Translations under genes and position numbers: made by a program
In this document: positions 57,215 to 64,000 of the stretch, in pieces
Layout: every line of letters begins with the position of its first letter
How positions within the stretch are numbered: position 1 is the first letter of the stretch
Notes under the pieces: model-generated
Databases searched by the model: none
What the model saw: only the letters and a program-made list of their open reading frames with translations
What the model was told of the DNA's origin: nothing
IMG/VR virus record: IMGVR_UViG_3300029286_003689
Coordinates: 1 to 64,000 of that record
Direction: 5' to 3' (one strand)
DNA from: a virus
DNA length: 64,000 nucleotides

Positions 57215-58093
57215 TTATTTTTTGTATGTTGCTTCTAATTTATCAATTAACTTCTGCTTTTCTTCCGCTGTATGAGAACGCTGGCTAAGAGCCGCGATCT
57301 CCGCCCTTATTGATTTCCTGGTCGCTTCAACATCTCCGCCACCACCTGCGCCACCCCCTCCACCTCCGCCATCAATTTCTGGTTTAATTCCGTAGGCTTT
57401 GATGAAGTTGTTTGTAAAGCGATAGATAATCCCCAAATGTTCATTAGGTATTTTCTCTAAAGCTTTGCGATCCTCGGCTGAAAGATGTTTTGCCAAAACA
57501 TTAGCTGTCTCTCCGGCGGTTTTTTGATAATCTGCACCGTCTTTACCAAAAGACTCTTTCAAGATTGCTTCCATTCCGTCCTTTGAGTATCTTTGCGCGA
57601 CAACGCTCTTCTCAAGTTCCGAGTAGGAAGCTATAATCTTATTACCGATTGCCTTTGGAGTTCCGTTGTCGTAAAGCATTTTCGCTATCTTACCGGCAAT
57701 CTCTTTATTTGCTCCCTCCGGAAACTTATAGTCCTCTATCTTGGTATCTCCGCGAAGAGTAGCGAGGTAAGCATTGATTACTTCGGGAGTATCTTTCTCA
57801 AAATCCGGCACGACCATCTTTTTACCGGCCAAGCCATCTAAGTTATCAATGAGCTTAAAGACATCTTCCTGCGTCTTTATTTTCTTAGCCCAACCTTTTT
57901 CGGCGTATTCCTTGGGAACGCTGAATTGCTGCGCCCCTTGACCTGCGCCTTCACCGGACCCGGCACCGCCTTGTCCTTCACCAGCGCCAGCCCCCGCGCC
58001 TGCTCCGCTGCCTGTTCCTGCACCGGCCGCACCGGCGCCTGCTCCGGCTCCTGTCCCTGCTCCCGTGCCTTCTTGTTTCTGTTCCTCTGCCAT
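57215..58093 (-). CDS. Scaffolding protein of prophage B with Gly/Ala-rich leader
   Basis: 292 aa. Residues 9-55 are a low-complexity Gly/Ala/Glu tract (repeats of GAGAG), followed by a helical body (VPKEYAEKGWAKKIKTQEDV, YKFPEGANKEIAGKIAKMLY) and another Gly run (about 242-252). Position, acidity and helical content fit scaffolding. Codon use in the Gly tract is GC-rich compared with neighbours. Confidence 0.65.
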   Translation of the reverse strand: MAEEQKQEGTGAGTGAGAGAGAAGAGTGSGAGAGAGAGEGQGGAGSGEGAGQGAQQFSVPKEYAEKGWAKKIKTQEDVFKLIDNLDGLAGKKMVVPDFEKDTPEVINAYLATLRGDTKIEDYKFPEGANKEIAGKIAKMLYDNGTPKAIGNKIIASYSELEKSVVAQRYSKDGMEAILKESFGKDGADYQKTAGETANVLAKHLSAEDRKALEKIPNEHLGIIYRFTNNFIKAYGIKPEIDGGGGGGGAGGGGDVEATRKSIRAEIAALSQRSHTAEEKQKLIDKLEATYKK

Positions 58094-58407
58094 TATTCGC
58101 CCCTTTCTATTGCGGATAAGACATCCTTATCCAATATTTTCCGGAAAAATAAGATATATAAAGTTTCCATCCCCTTTTGAAATGCTAACTGCTGACCTTC
58201 TAATGCCTGCGGATTATGAGCAAAATCCGGCGCTTCAAATATCCCCGAAGTCTGATATATTGCCCGCGCAAAGAACTTTCCGTCATCCGTAGAGAATAGA
58301 CGGTTAGCGCAATCCTTTAACATCTTAACCTGCTCGGCTCTCTTTGCGTCCAACTCGGCCTTTAACTTAGCCGCGTCTTGAAGCTTGTCTACTGTGCTTT
58401 TTTCCAT
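58093..58407 (-). CDS. Bbp19-like protein of prophage B
   Basis: 104 aa. After a coiled N-terminus, GKFFARAIYQTSGIFEAPDF and FQKGMETLYILFFRKI form the Bbp19-like core seen at 17387-17704. It shares one base with the portal stop and one with the scaffold start. Head assembly role presumed. Confidence 0.6.
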   Translation of the reverse strand: MEKSTVDKLQDAAKLKAELDAKRAEQVKMLKDCANRLFSTDDGKFFARAIYQTSGIFEAPDFAHNPQALEGQQLAFQKGMETLYILFFRKILDKDVLSAIERGE

Positions 58408-60206
58408 TACCTTCCCTCCTCCGTTTTTGTTGCTGCCACGTCTTTTTTCGCCCCCGCTATATTTCCGGCTATCTCCGAGCCGGTCTTACCAGCCTGTAAC
58501 TGTAACATCTGTGCCTGCATTTCGGCCTGTGCCGCAATCTTGGTTTTAAAATCATCCGCACTTATTACAAAGCTGCCTTGGATATTTAATGCCTCTTTAA
58601 AATCAGTTAAGAACTTATACCAATCAATAGCCTCAATGATGGCCGGATAAGCCCCTGCGAGAGCCATAATGATATTTAACATCTGCATAAGACCTTCAAG
58701 CTTCTCTGTCCGGGTCAATTTCTCAAGCTCATTATTGAATTTAATCTTATACCAAGGCTTACCCGCTGCTTTACACGCTAAAACAGCGTCGGGAATAATC
58801 ATCTCTGTCTTGCCACGATTTAAGAAGGCTTTGACTATATCAGGGAATAGACGAGGATTAACCCCTAATACTCCCATATCCTCAAGGATTGATACGCTTC
58901 TATGAGTTAGAGGCTCTAACATCTCCGTCTTTTGCTGCTGTATCATACCGGCCAAAGACCTGCCTCTTATCGCATACCGTTGCAACATTTCGGTTGCCGT
59001 CTTGCTCGATTTATTGTTGAAGTCAAGTAAAACGTCAATTTTAAATGCTGTGGTAATTTTTTCATTAAGATATGGGATAAGGAATTTAACTAAGTTAGAC
59101 GGATCGCCTACGTCGTGCAATGGGAATACTGGTGATCTTTCCCCTGCGGCGAAGGCTTGATTAAATACAGTCAATCCCTCGGCCGATGTGTCCAAGACGT
59201 TATCGCCGAGAATAGCATTACCCCACATACCAAGAGCTGGACTTGCCTGTTTCTCCATAATCTCAATGACCTTGCCAACCATATAGTTTACGCTGCGGAT
59301 GGTGGCAATAAGCATTGTCCCGCTGGACCGGCCGTAAACCTCACCCCTAATCTTGATTGCGCGGCACACTGAAACAGGAAGCCTCTTATAATCTTCTTCG
59401 TAGAATGGCTGATCGGCGTTATCATCCAAGAACCATACGCCTCTGTATTTTGCCCCGCGCTTACCTTCCAATTTCGGGTCAAAATCTTCTCTGGGGATAA
59501 TTCCGTGAACGATATTGAATTCTTGGTTGAAGTCTTTCTTCTTATAGGCGTCTTGGATTGCTTTAGGAAGCTTCTCCAGCATTTCTTTATTTATCTTCCC
59601 CTTATCCTTGGCAAACTCATTGACTATACGATTGGTGCGCCAGCGATACGGAACAAAGATAATATCAACCAACCCGTTCTTGCCTTCGTCAATGATGAGG
59701 TTGTCTACGCCGTAATTGCGGAATATTAGCGCGTTCTCTTCAATTCCCTGCTTAAATGAACTATTAGGGAAAGCCCCGATACCGCTTGTGCCAAATCCGG
59801 ATTGGTCGTAAAAATACGCCTTCATAGCCGTATTAAGGCCAGCCTGGCTATGGTTCATGTGGGACAATAGCTTCCTGGTGATATACTGAAAATACTTTGA
59901 TACCTTTGAGGCGTCGGCTAATTCCAAGACATCGTCGCTTGGCTCTAAGGTTAACGCTCCGTCTCCGGTCCCCCAACAAACACCCTGCAAATAGTCCCCT
60001 GCTTGGTTAACAGAGATAGCGGATGTGGGGTCGTCTATACACTCATCCCTTTGCTCGCCTTGGGTAAGCTTGCCCTGCGTAGCGTAAGTAGGCTCAACGC
60101 CAATTCCGATAATCTTGGAAATGGAATTCCAAAGAGCGACATTGCGCTCGCGATTAGTCTTTAATGTCGTGTATAAATCTTTTATGTTTTGGAAGTCTTT
60201 TTTCAT
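58407..60206 (-). CDS. Portal / head-tail connector protein of prophage B
   Basis: 599 aa. It keeps the connector-family plan: N-terminal helix with NRERNVALWNSISKIIGIGV, then CWGTGDGALTLEPSDDVLEL, YDQSGFGTSGIGAFPNSSFK, and NNKSSKTATEMLQRYAIRGR in the C-terminal half. Forms the packaging and ejection gate. Low similarity to the prophage A portal. Confidence 0.75.
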   Translation of the reverse strand: MKKDFQNIKDLYTTLKTNRERNVALWNSISKIIGIGVEPTYATQGKLTQGEQRDECIDDPTSAISVNQAGDYLQGVCWGTGDGALTLEPSDDVLELADASKVSKYFQYITRKLLSHMNHSQAGLNTAMKAYFYDQSGFGTSGIGAFPNSSFKQGIEENALIFRNYGVDNLIIDEGKNGLVDIIFVPYRWRTNRIVNEFAKDKGKINKEMLEKLPKAIQDAYKKKDFNQEFNIVHGIIPREDFDPKLEGKRGAKYRGVWFLDDNADQPFYEEDYKRLPVSVCRAIKIRGEVYGRSSGTMLIATIRSVNYMVGKVIEIMEKQASPALGMWGNAILGDNVLDTSAEGLTVFNQAFAAGERSPVFPLHDVGDPSNLVKFLIPYLNEKITTAFKIDVLLDFNNKSSKTATEMLQRYAIRGRSLAGMIQQQKTEMLEPLTHRSVSILEDMGVLGVNPRLFPDIVKAFLNRGKTEMIIPDAVLACKAAGKPWYKIKFNNELEKLTRTEKLEGLMQMLNIIMALAGAYPAIIEAIDWYKFLTDFKEALNIQGSFVISADDFKTKIAAQAEMQAQMLQLQAGKTGSEIAGNIAGAKKDVAATKTEEGR

Positions 60207-60449
60207 TTAGTTCCCCAGCAATGTATCCCTTTTTTTAACGTCGCCTGATAACAACTCGGCTCCGGAACTTCCGCCGCCGGTTTTATATAATGCGCTTCTT
60301 ACGGCTTTGGCTTTCTTGGCTTCTGTTGCTACAGATGACTCTGCTTCGGATGTATCTGTGCCACCACCACCCCCGCTTGTTTCCTCTTCTTCCGGGAAGA
60401 AATAATCGCTAAAAGGCCACGTCATTACTCTGCCAAAATCTTCACCCAT
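60207..60449 (-). CDS. Small Gly/Ser/Glu-rich protein before the portal
   Basis: 80 aa. WPFSDYFFPEEEETSGGGGG, then a lysine/alanine stretch. The counterpart of 19449-19697; both share the K-K-x-x-x-V-x-x-x-L/G centre. Disordered, perhaps a portal plug or assembly aid. Overlaps the next gene by 8 bp. Confidence 0.55.
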   Translation of the reverse strand: MGEDFGRVMTWPFSDYFFPEEEETSGGGGGTDTSEAESSVATEAKKAKAVRSALYKTGGGSSGAELLSGDVKKRDTLLGN

Positions 60450-60822
60450 TTTTCCTTACCTCCTCGTATAATTGCTTTGGAGTTATGATCCACCATTTAT
60501 TGATACCTAAGAAATCCTTGCATATTCCGACGCAGGTTCTAAAGAACTTAAAACGCGGGTTAATCAACTCAACCTCACGCGCCATATATTCAGCGACAAT
60601 ATAACCGGCTTGAACTGCTTCTAAGGCCATATCGTTGGAATTTTTGGAGTAGTAATACATTCCTATCCCGCCAGTCGTCGGGTTAATCATAATGCTGGTA
60701 TTCTCAACAGGCCCGGCACACAGCAAGAAACAGTGGTTAAACTTCTTATGCAAAAACCAGTTCCACCACTTCGGCTTATTGATATTTTTAAAGACTACGT
60801 AGAATTTACGTCTATACTTCAC
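60442..60822 (-). CDS. Conserved phage protein between terminase and portal
   Basis: 126 aa. KFNHCFLLCAGPVENTSIMI and TCVGICKDFLGINKWWIITP then QLYEEVRK is a pattern I know from small phage proteins near terminases, with Cys/His spaced as in papain-like folds. Catalysis is not shown. Prophage A lacks it at this place. Confidence 0.5.
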   Translation of the reverse strand: MKYRRKFYVVFKNINKPKWWNWFLHKKFNHCFLLCAGPVENTSIMINPTTGGIGMYYYSKNSNDMALEAVQAGYIVAEYMAREVELINPRFKFFRTCVGICKDFLGINKWWIITPKQLYEEVRKNG

Positions 60823-62165
60823 TTGTGCGCTCCTACTCTATGGTTAACGCGCTTTACCTGTTGCCCAGACTCTCCTACTGCAATCTTGCCTAAGAGATAT
60901 TTAATACCGTACACGGCCATCATAACGCTGTCGGCGTGGTCCGGACTTTCTATACCGTCGTTTCTCATCTCTGGCTTAGACTGGATATAAACCTTGCCGT
61001 TCTTTTGATACTTACGCTTAATGGTTTCAAGTTGTTTAATTACCTTCTCGTGTTTGCCTAAGATAAGCCATTCCTGGTCTGTAAAGTCTTTTAAAACAAG
61101 GTAGCCGTCTGCGCGCTGGTTACCGGCGTTAATCTGTAAGCTCTCTCCAGCTCCGTCAAAGCCTTGAATATCCTTAATTGACTTTGATAATGAAACATAC
61201 ATCGGGTATCCTAAACCGCCCTTGTCAACTATTGAGAGTGTCGGCTGCCATAGGCTCTTTAACGCTATGGTCTTGCCAACGCTTAAATCTGTGTCTCTGT
61301 CGCTCCAGGCGCGTTGATCTACCAGTTCCCAATGAACATTGCTTTTACGCTGGAGTAATGAGGCAACACACATATCCCCGCCGCCACCGGAAAAATCAAC
61401 ACCCATTACGGATTGAGGAATAAATAAGTCTCCGAAGGGCTGTAAGGTCTTAGCGATATCCAGCTTGGCAAAGTTAAAAAGATAATCCTCTGCCTGGTCT
61501 AACGGCTCTCCCAGCCAGATATGGTTATAATCAGCCTCGTTGTTTCGTTTGCACTCTTCGGATTCTACGATTAAGGCTTGGGGACATTTTGGGTTATCAG
61601 TATAATTTATTTTGATATGAAGGCAGTCTGACCGGCCAGCGCAAAATACGTACACCGGGTCATTGCGGACAAACCTGTTCATCGTAAAGAATATTTTGGC
61701 GTTCTCTTTACGGATTGTCGGGATTAAAGCGTCAAGGGTTCTCTTGGTTATTGCTTGGGCCTCATCAATCCAGACAATATCAACGCCTTCCATACCCTGA
61801 ATGTTGACAGCGCCTTGCTCGCGGAAGCCGCGGAAGTTAAAGGCCGTGCCGGTCTCGCGGTGAGTTATCTTGCTTGCCAATACTTCAAAATAGAGAAAGT
61901 TCTTGCCGATTAACTCGGATAAAAGGGTATAGACTGATTCCTGAATAGTATTTTGAATTTCACGGCCGCATACGATACGCAAGCGCGATAGCTTCTCAGC
62001 CAGGTATAATAAGAGCCTTCCGACTGTCTGGGATTTGGCGCCGCCACGGCCACCCTCAATCAAAAAATACCGATACTTGTTGATGTCCGTGATTAACGGC
62101 ATCAGCTTAGACGGTATTTCTGATAAGATTTCCGGAAGCTCTAACTCCATAACAGCGCTATCCAA
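60819..62165 (-). CDS. terL: Terminase large subunit of prophage B (Terminase_3-like)
   Basis: 448 aa. Walker A FLIEGGRGGAKSQTVGRLLL (about 33-52), Walker B GVDIVWIDEAQAI (about 130-142), C-terminal nuclease Asp in MGVDFSGGGGD, SIVDKGGLGYP and IESPDHADSVMMA. Of the PBSX/Terminase_3 class, unlike the TerL of prophage A. Overlaps terS by 8 bp. Confidence 0.85.
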   Translation of the reverse strand: MDSAVMELELPEILSEIPSKLMPLITDINKYRYFLIEGGRGGAKSQTVGRLLLYLAEKLSRLRIVCGREIQNTIQESVYTLLSELIGKNFLYFEVLASKITHRETGTAFNFRGFREQGAVNIQGMEGVDIVWIDEAQAITKRTLDALIPTIRKENAKIFFTMNRFVRNDPVYVFCAGRSDCLHIKINYTDNPKCPQALIVESEECKRNNEADYNHIWLGEPLDQAEDYLFNFAKLDIAKTLQPFGDLFIPQSVMGVDFSGGGGDMCVASLLQRKSNVHWELVDQRAWSDRDTDLSVGKTIALKSLWQPTLSIVDKGGLGYPMYVSLSKSIKDIQGFDGAGESLQINAGNQRADGYLVLKDFTDQEWLILGKHEKVIKQLETIKRKYQKNGKVYIQSKPEMRNDGIESPDHADSVMMAVYGIKYLLGKIAVGESGQQVKRVNHRVGAHK

Positions 62166-62619
62166 TTTTAATCTCCAAGTTCTTACCAGCTATTTTAATA
62201 GCGGGCATTTGGGTAAATTTAACTTCACCGCTTAATTCAGTCTCAATCTTATCAACCCAACCAAAGTTCTTTAAGGCGAAGATTGCGCCGGTGCAATTTG
62301 AACCGGACAATAATCTCTCGTAATAAACAGACATTAAGGCTCGCGCTCTTTTTATAGTGTGAGTAAACTCTGGCTTTACTTCATACTCATAGAAGCTGTG
62401 TCTATCCGCAAAACCACAAAATAAAGCTAACCCTGAAATAGTAGGAGAATATTTTCTTAGAGTAGACTTACTCTTTTTTGTTCTCATTAAGCCAACGTCA
62501 ACATAAGCTTCGGTATTAAAATAGTCTCGGATTTTGTTTTCTAACTCCGCAGCAGATTTATAAAATGGCGGGCGGCCTTCGGGATTTTTTTTCTTTGGGA
62601 TTATCTTTTTCTTTTTCAT
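62158..62619 (-). CDS. terS: Terminase small subunit of prophage B
   Basis: 153 aa. Lysine-rich start, then NPEGRPPFYKSAAELENKIR and YSPTISGLALFCGFADRHSF, a terminase small subunit/DNA-packaging pattern with HTH. The end (KFTQMPAIKIAGKNLEIKIG) is a beta tail. First gene behind the promoter-terminator leader at 62635-62743. Confidence 0.7.
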   Translation of the reverse strand: MKKKKIIPKKKNPEGRPPFYKSAAELENKIRDYFNTEAYVDVGLMRTKKSKSTLRKYSPTISGLALFCGFADRHSFYEYEVKPEFTHTIKRARALMSVYYERLLSGSNCTGAIFALKNFGWVDKIETELSGEVKFTQMPAIKIAGKNLEIKIG

Positions 62620-62634
62620 CGTCGAGCTTCCAAT

Positions 62635-62671
62635 AAAAAAGCCAGTTTCCGCCGTTCGAACGGTAACTGGC
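62635..62671 (-). terminator. Terminator between late promoter and terminase of prophage B
   Basis: GCCAGTT (62641-62647) pairs with AACTGGC (62665-62671) with an inner palindrome CCGTTCGAACGG; on the minus strand followed by six T. It lies 16 bp before terS. The shape (7-bp outer stem, inner palindrome, purine bulge) copies the last terminator in the leader of prophage A. Confidence 0.7.
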
Positions 62672-62707
62672 TTTATAATCTATTTAGACAGGGAGCGACC
62701 CTATCTT
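62635..62707 (-). ncRNA. Candidate late-leader RNA of prophage B (about 70 nt)
   Basis: From a predicted start near 62707: hairpin AGGG-TCGCT-CCCT (62690-62702), then the terminator at 62635-62671. Same order as in prophage A: promoter, small hairpin with a UxGCx loop, terminator, late gene. No ORF. Either an antitermination leader or a small RNA. Confidence 0.4.
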
Positions 62708-62713
62708 GCCTAC

Positions 62714-62743
62714 ATTATCGCACTACCCTCTATTATAAAGCAA
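62714..62743 (-). promoter_or_regulatory. Putative late promoter of prophage B
   Basis: TTGCTT (62738-62743), 18-bp spacer, GATAAT (62714-62719). A second TATAAT (62732-62737) overlaps but has no recognisable -35. It lies behind the last early gene and before terS, so it is probably the terminase/late promoter. Confidence 0.5.
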
Positions 62744-62772
62744 GGGATACTCACGAGGACTTGGGAACGAAA

Positions 62773-62970
62773 TCATCTTATAGCCAACTCCGTAGCCTGT
62801 TGCTTAACTCTCGTAATAGAAACTGATACTCTCCGGTCTGTCTTTCGTAAAAATTCATCGAAATATTTTCTCCCCTGTTCTAATTTTCTTTTATGCTGAC
62901 ATTCTGGCACTCCGCAAGTTTCTTTTATTTTTGGTCGTTTGTTACAGTAGGGACATAACCCTGCCATCAA
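62773..62970 (-). CDS. Small zinc-ribbon protein of prophage B
   Basis: 65 aa. GLCPYCNKRPKIKETCGVPE then CQHKRKLEQG: Cys at 6, 9, 17 and 22 and a His make a ribbon; the C-terminal helix is basic. Comparable with the 56-aa ribbon protein at 24392-24562. Adjoins the deformylase gene. Last gene of the early operon of prophage B. Confidence 0.55.
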   Translation of the reverse strand: MMAGLCPYCNKRPKIKETCGVPECQHKRKLEQGRKYFDEFLRKTDRRVSVSITRVKQQATELAIR

Positions 62971-63399
62971 TCATCTCCTTTCGCTTGAGACTAAATCTGT
63001 TATTAGTTTACCGTCCATATGGTCTATCTCGTGCTGAATAAGGCGCGCTTCAAATCCCGAAGCTTTTTTCTTTTTACCATTGCTTATATACTCAATCATC
63101 CAAGCTCGCTCAACATCGCGCCACACATTGGGGATTGATAAGCAACCTTCCTTCTGTTTATCTGTGCCCCATCTGTTTATAATTACCGGATTAAATAAAA
63201 CACGCTCTTTGCCATTATGAATATACCAGGCAAACCTTAAGGGTATGCCGATTTGAATTGCTGCCAATCCTGCGCCTTTAGTCCATGCTGTCTTATTAGC
63301 CTCTCTCAACTTCCTGATTAAATCTAATTCTGCGACCTCTTCCTGTGTCGTTTTCTTAGAGACCTGATGAAGTATCTCTTTGTCTGTTATTATTTCCAT
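62971..63399 (-). CDS. def: Phage-encoded peptide deformylase
   Basis: 142 aa. All three motifs: GAGLAAIQIG (G-x-G-L-A-A-x-Q, about 42-51), EGCLSIPN (Cys metal ligand, about 84-91) and QHEIDHMDG (HExxH, about 121-129). Length is short, as in phage deformylases without the C-terminal extension. Removes formyl groups from nascent proteins. No counterpart in prophage A. Confidence 0.9.
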   Translation of the reverse strand: MEIITDKEILHQVSKKTTQEEVAELDLIRKLREANKTAWTKGAGLAAIQIGIPLRFAWYIHNGKERVLFNPVIINRWGTDKQKEGCLSIPNVWRDVERAWMIEYISNGKKKKASGFEARLIQHEIDHMDGKLITDLVSSERR

Positions 63400-63411
63400 C
63401 TCCGTCCTCCC

Positions 63412-63630
63412 CTAATTGCTTCTTTTTACCTTATCGCTTCCAATATAAATGCCTCCGCCCTGAGACTTCCGGTAAACCTTCTGTAATGCGTCGCCTTGTT
63501 TCTGCGATAGATTTCTTCCCTTATCAACCTGTTCTTCTATGGAGATCATAAAGTCCATCTCCCACGCGTTCAGGGTGTAGTCTGAATCCTTAATTTTCTC
63601 AATAAGTATTTTGGCGTCATTGTTTAACAT
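63412..63630 (-). CDS. Conserved early protein (homologue of 24178-24417)
   Basis: 72 aa. NAWEMDFMISIEEQVDKGRN, LSQKQGDALQKVYRKSQGGG match the prophage A protein in WE, KQ and YRK-x-x-GGG. Unknown function. Overlaps the zinc-ribbon gene upstream by 14 bp. Confidence 0.6.
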   Translation of the reverse strand: MLNNDAKILIEKIKDSDYTLNAWEMDFMISIEEQVDKGRNLSQKQGDALQKVYRKSQGGGIYIGSDKVKRSN

Positions 63631-63793
63631 TGACCGTCTCCTGTAAAATTATTTTACCTGTCCTTAAGTTCATCGTTCCTATCTTGCCGCAACGTTCACA
63701 TTTATATTCATTGAAGAAATGATGCTCTCCGAAAGCAAGATGTGTATAGACTACCCACCTATGCCAACCCAAAAGACAACGAATAAAAATCAT
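63617..63793 (-). CDS. 58-aa DUF1660-like zinc-ribbon protein
   Basis: Reads MIFIRCLLGWHRWVVYTHLA then YKCERCGKIGTM: Cys 6, His 11, Cys 32, Cys 35, the ribbon pattern of 22736-22945 in prophage A. Coupled by ATGA to the 50-aa gene upstream. Too short for common ORF filters. Confidence 0.6.
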   Translation of the reverse strand: MIFIRCLLGWHRWVVYTHLAFGEHHFFNEYKCERCGKIGTMNLRTGKIILQETVNVKQ

Positions 63794-63942
63794 CCCTTGC
63801 CCTCCTCTACCTTAAAAATTCTGCCACTGCCGTCAAACTCAATCTTAAGCGTCTTTCCTTCTTGCTTAAGATACTCCGCTACTTCCGGCCAAAGCACGAA
63901 GCGTAAGTCTTTCGGCACCCCCTCTATCACCAACTTAGCCAT
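63790..63942 (-). CDS. 50-aa small early protein
   Basis: Reads MAKLVIEGVPKDLRFVLWPE then VAEYLKQEGKTLKIEFDGSG. A GGAGATA ribosome site precedes it, and its end overlaps the next gene (ATGA). Alpha/beta, unknown family. Tight coupling supports it. Confidence 0.5.
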   Translation of the reverse strand: MAKLVIEGVPKDLRFVLWPEVAEYLKQEGKTLKIEFDGSGRIFKVEEGKG

Positions 63943-63962
63943 TATTTATCTCCTTTCGGTTT

Positions 63963-64000
63963 TTATTGTTCCCTGTAATCGTCGCACTCAAAAACTTGAG
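63963..64000 (-). CDS. 3' end of a Cys-rich early protein (partial)
   Basis: The last codons read QVFECDDYREQ and stop (TAA at 63963-63965). They match the EVFECDYY of the prophage A protein at 22942-23295, which continues for another 90 residues. The gene starts outside the window. Confidence 0.4.
   Translation of the reverse strand, partial: QVFECDDYREQ

Noticed and set aside
57215-58093. Gly/Ala-rich tract as a sign of a collagen or antigen gene
   Set aside because: Gene order and the helical body show a scaffold protein; the tract is low complexity of a kind common in phage scaffolds.

Overview
The whole window is bacteriophage DNA with bacterial-type genes (Shine-Dalgarno sites, sigma70-type promoters, ATGA-coupled operons). 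Two temperate, podovirus-like prophages lie head-to-tail in the same orientation. I see no rRNA, CRISPR array, insertion sequence or recognisable host metabolic gene, so the host cannot be named. Lipoprotein signals on prophage genes suggest, weakly, a Gram-negative host.

Prophage A (about 1-38,850) reads right to left. At its right end are a tyrosine integrase, two lysogeny-type membrane/lipoprotein genes and a divergent pair of HTH regulators (35.8-38.7 kb). Next comes an early operon on the minus strand (22.3-35.8 kb): an SMC-like ATPase, a Met tRNA, YqaJ exonuclease and RecT, an SWIM-type protein, SSB, a replication-initiator-like protein, VRR-NUC, three unlike DNA methyltransferases, an HD hydrolase, a radical-SAM-like protein, a GroES-like protein and MmcB-like nuclease. 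Late genes follow (1-22.3 kb): terminase, portal, Bbp19-like, scaffold, capsid, Bbp16-like cement, tail tubes, T7 gp13-like protein, internal virion proteins and a fibre. The head genes belong to families I recognise from Bordetella phage BPP-1. The fibre ends in a variable repeat at the left edge of the window.

A gap of about 540 bp (38,850-39,386) holds a truncated tRNA-like sequence, a good leftward promoter, repeats and a long hairpin. It is probably the attachment junction.

Prophage B (39,387 to beyond 64,000) repeats the late gene order with different head and terminase families. Its left end carries a lysis-type cassette with a CAP-domain protein and a complete diversity-generating retroelement (DGR): reverse transcriptase, 114-bp template repeat, variable repeat in the fibre gene, a hairpin behind the variable repeat, and an OB-like small protein overlapping the RT gene. 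All 13 template/variable differences fall on template adenines. Two plus-strand cargo genes interrupt the late operon. The right end enters the early region, with small zinc-ribbon proteins and a peptide deformylase.

The most notable points are: the DGR and its OB-like partner; a second variable repeat 42.8 kb away whose mismatches imply a different template; a Sec signal peptide on one of the two paralogous hypervariable fibres; and, in both prophages, a promoter-hairpin-terminator leader in front of late genes that looks like antitermination control or a small RNA.
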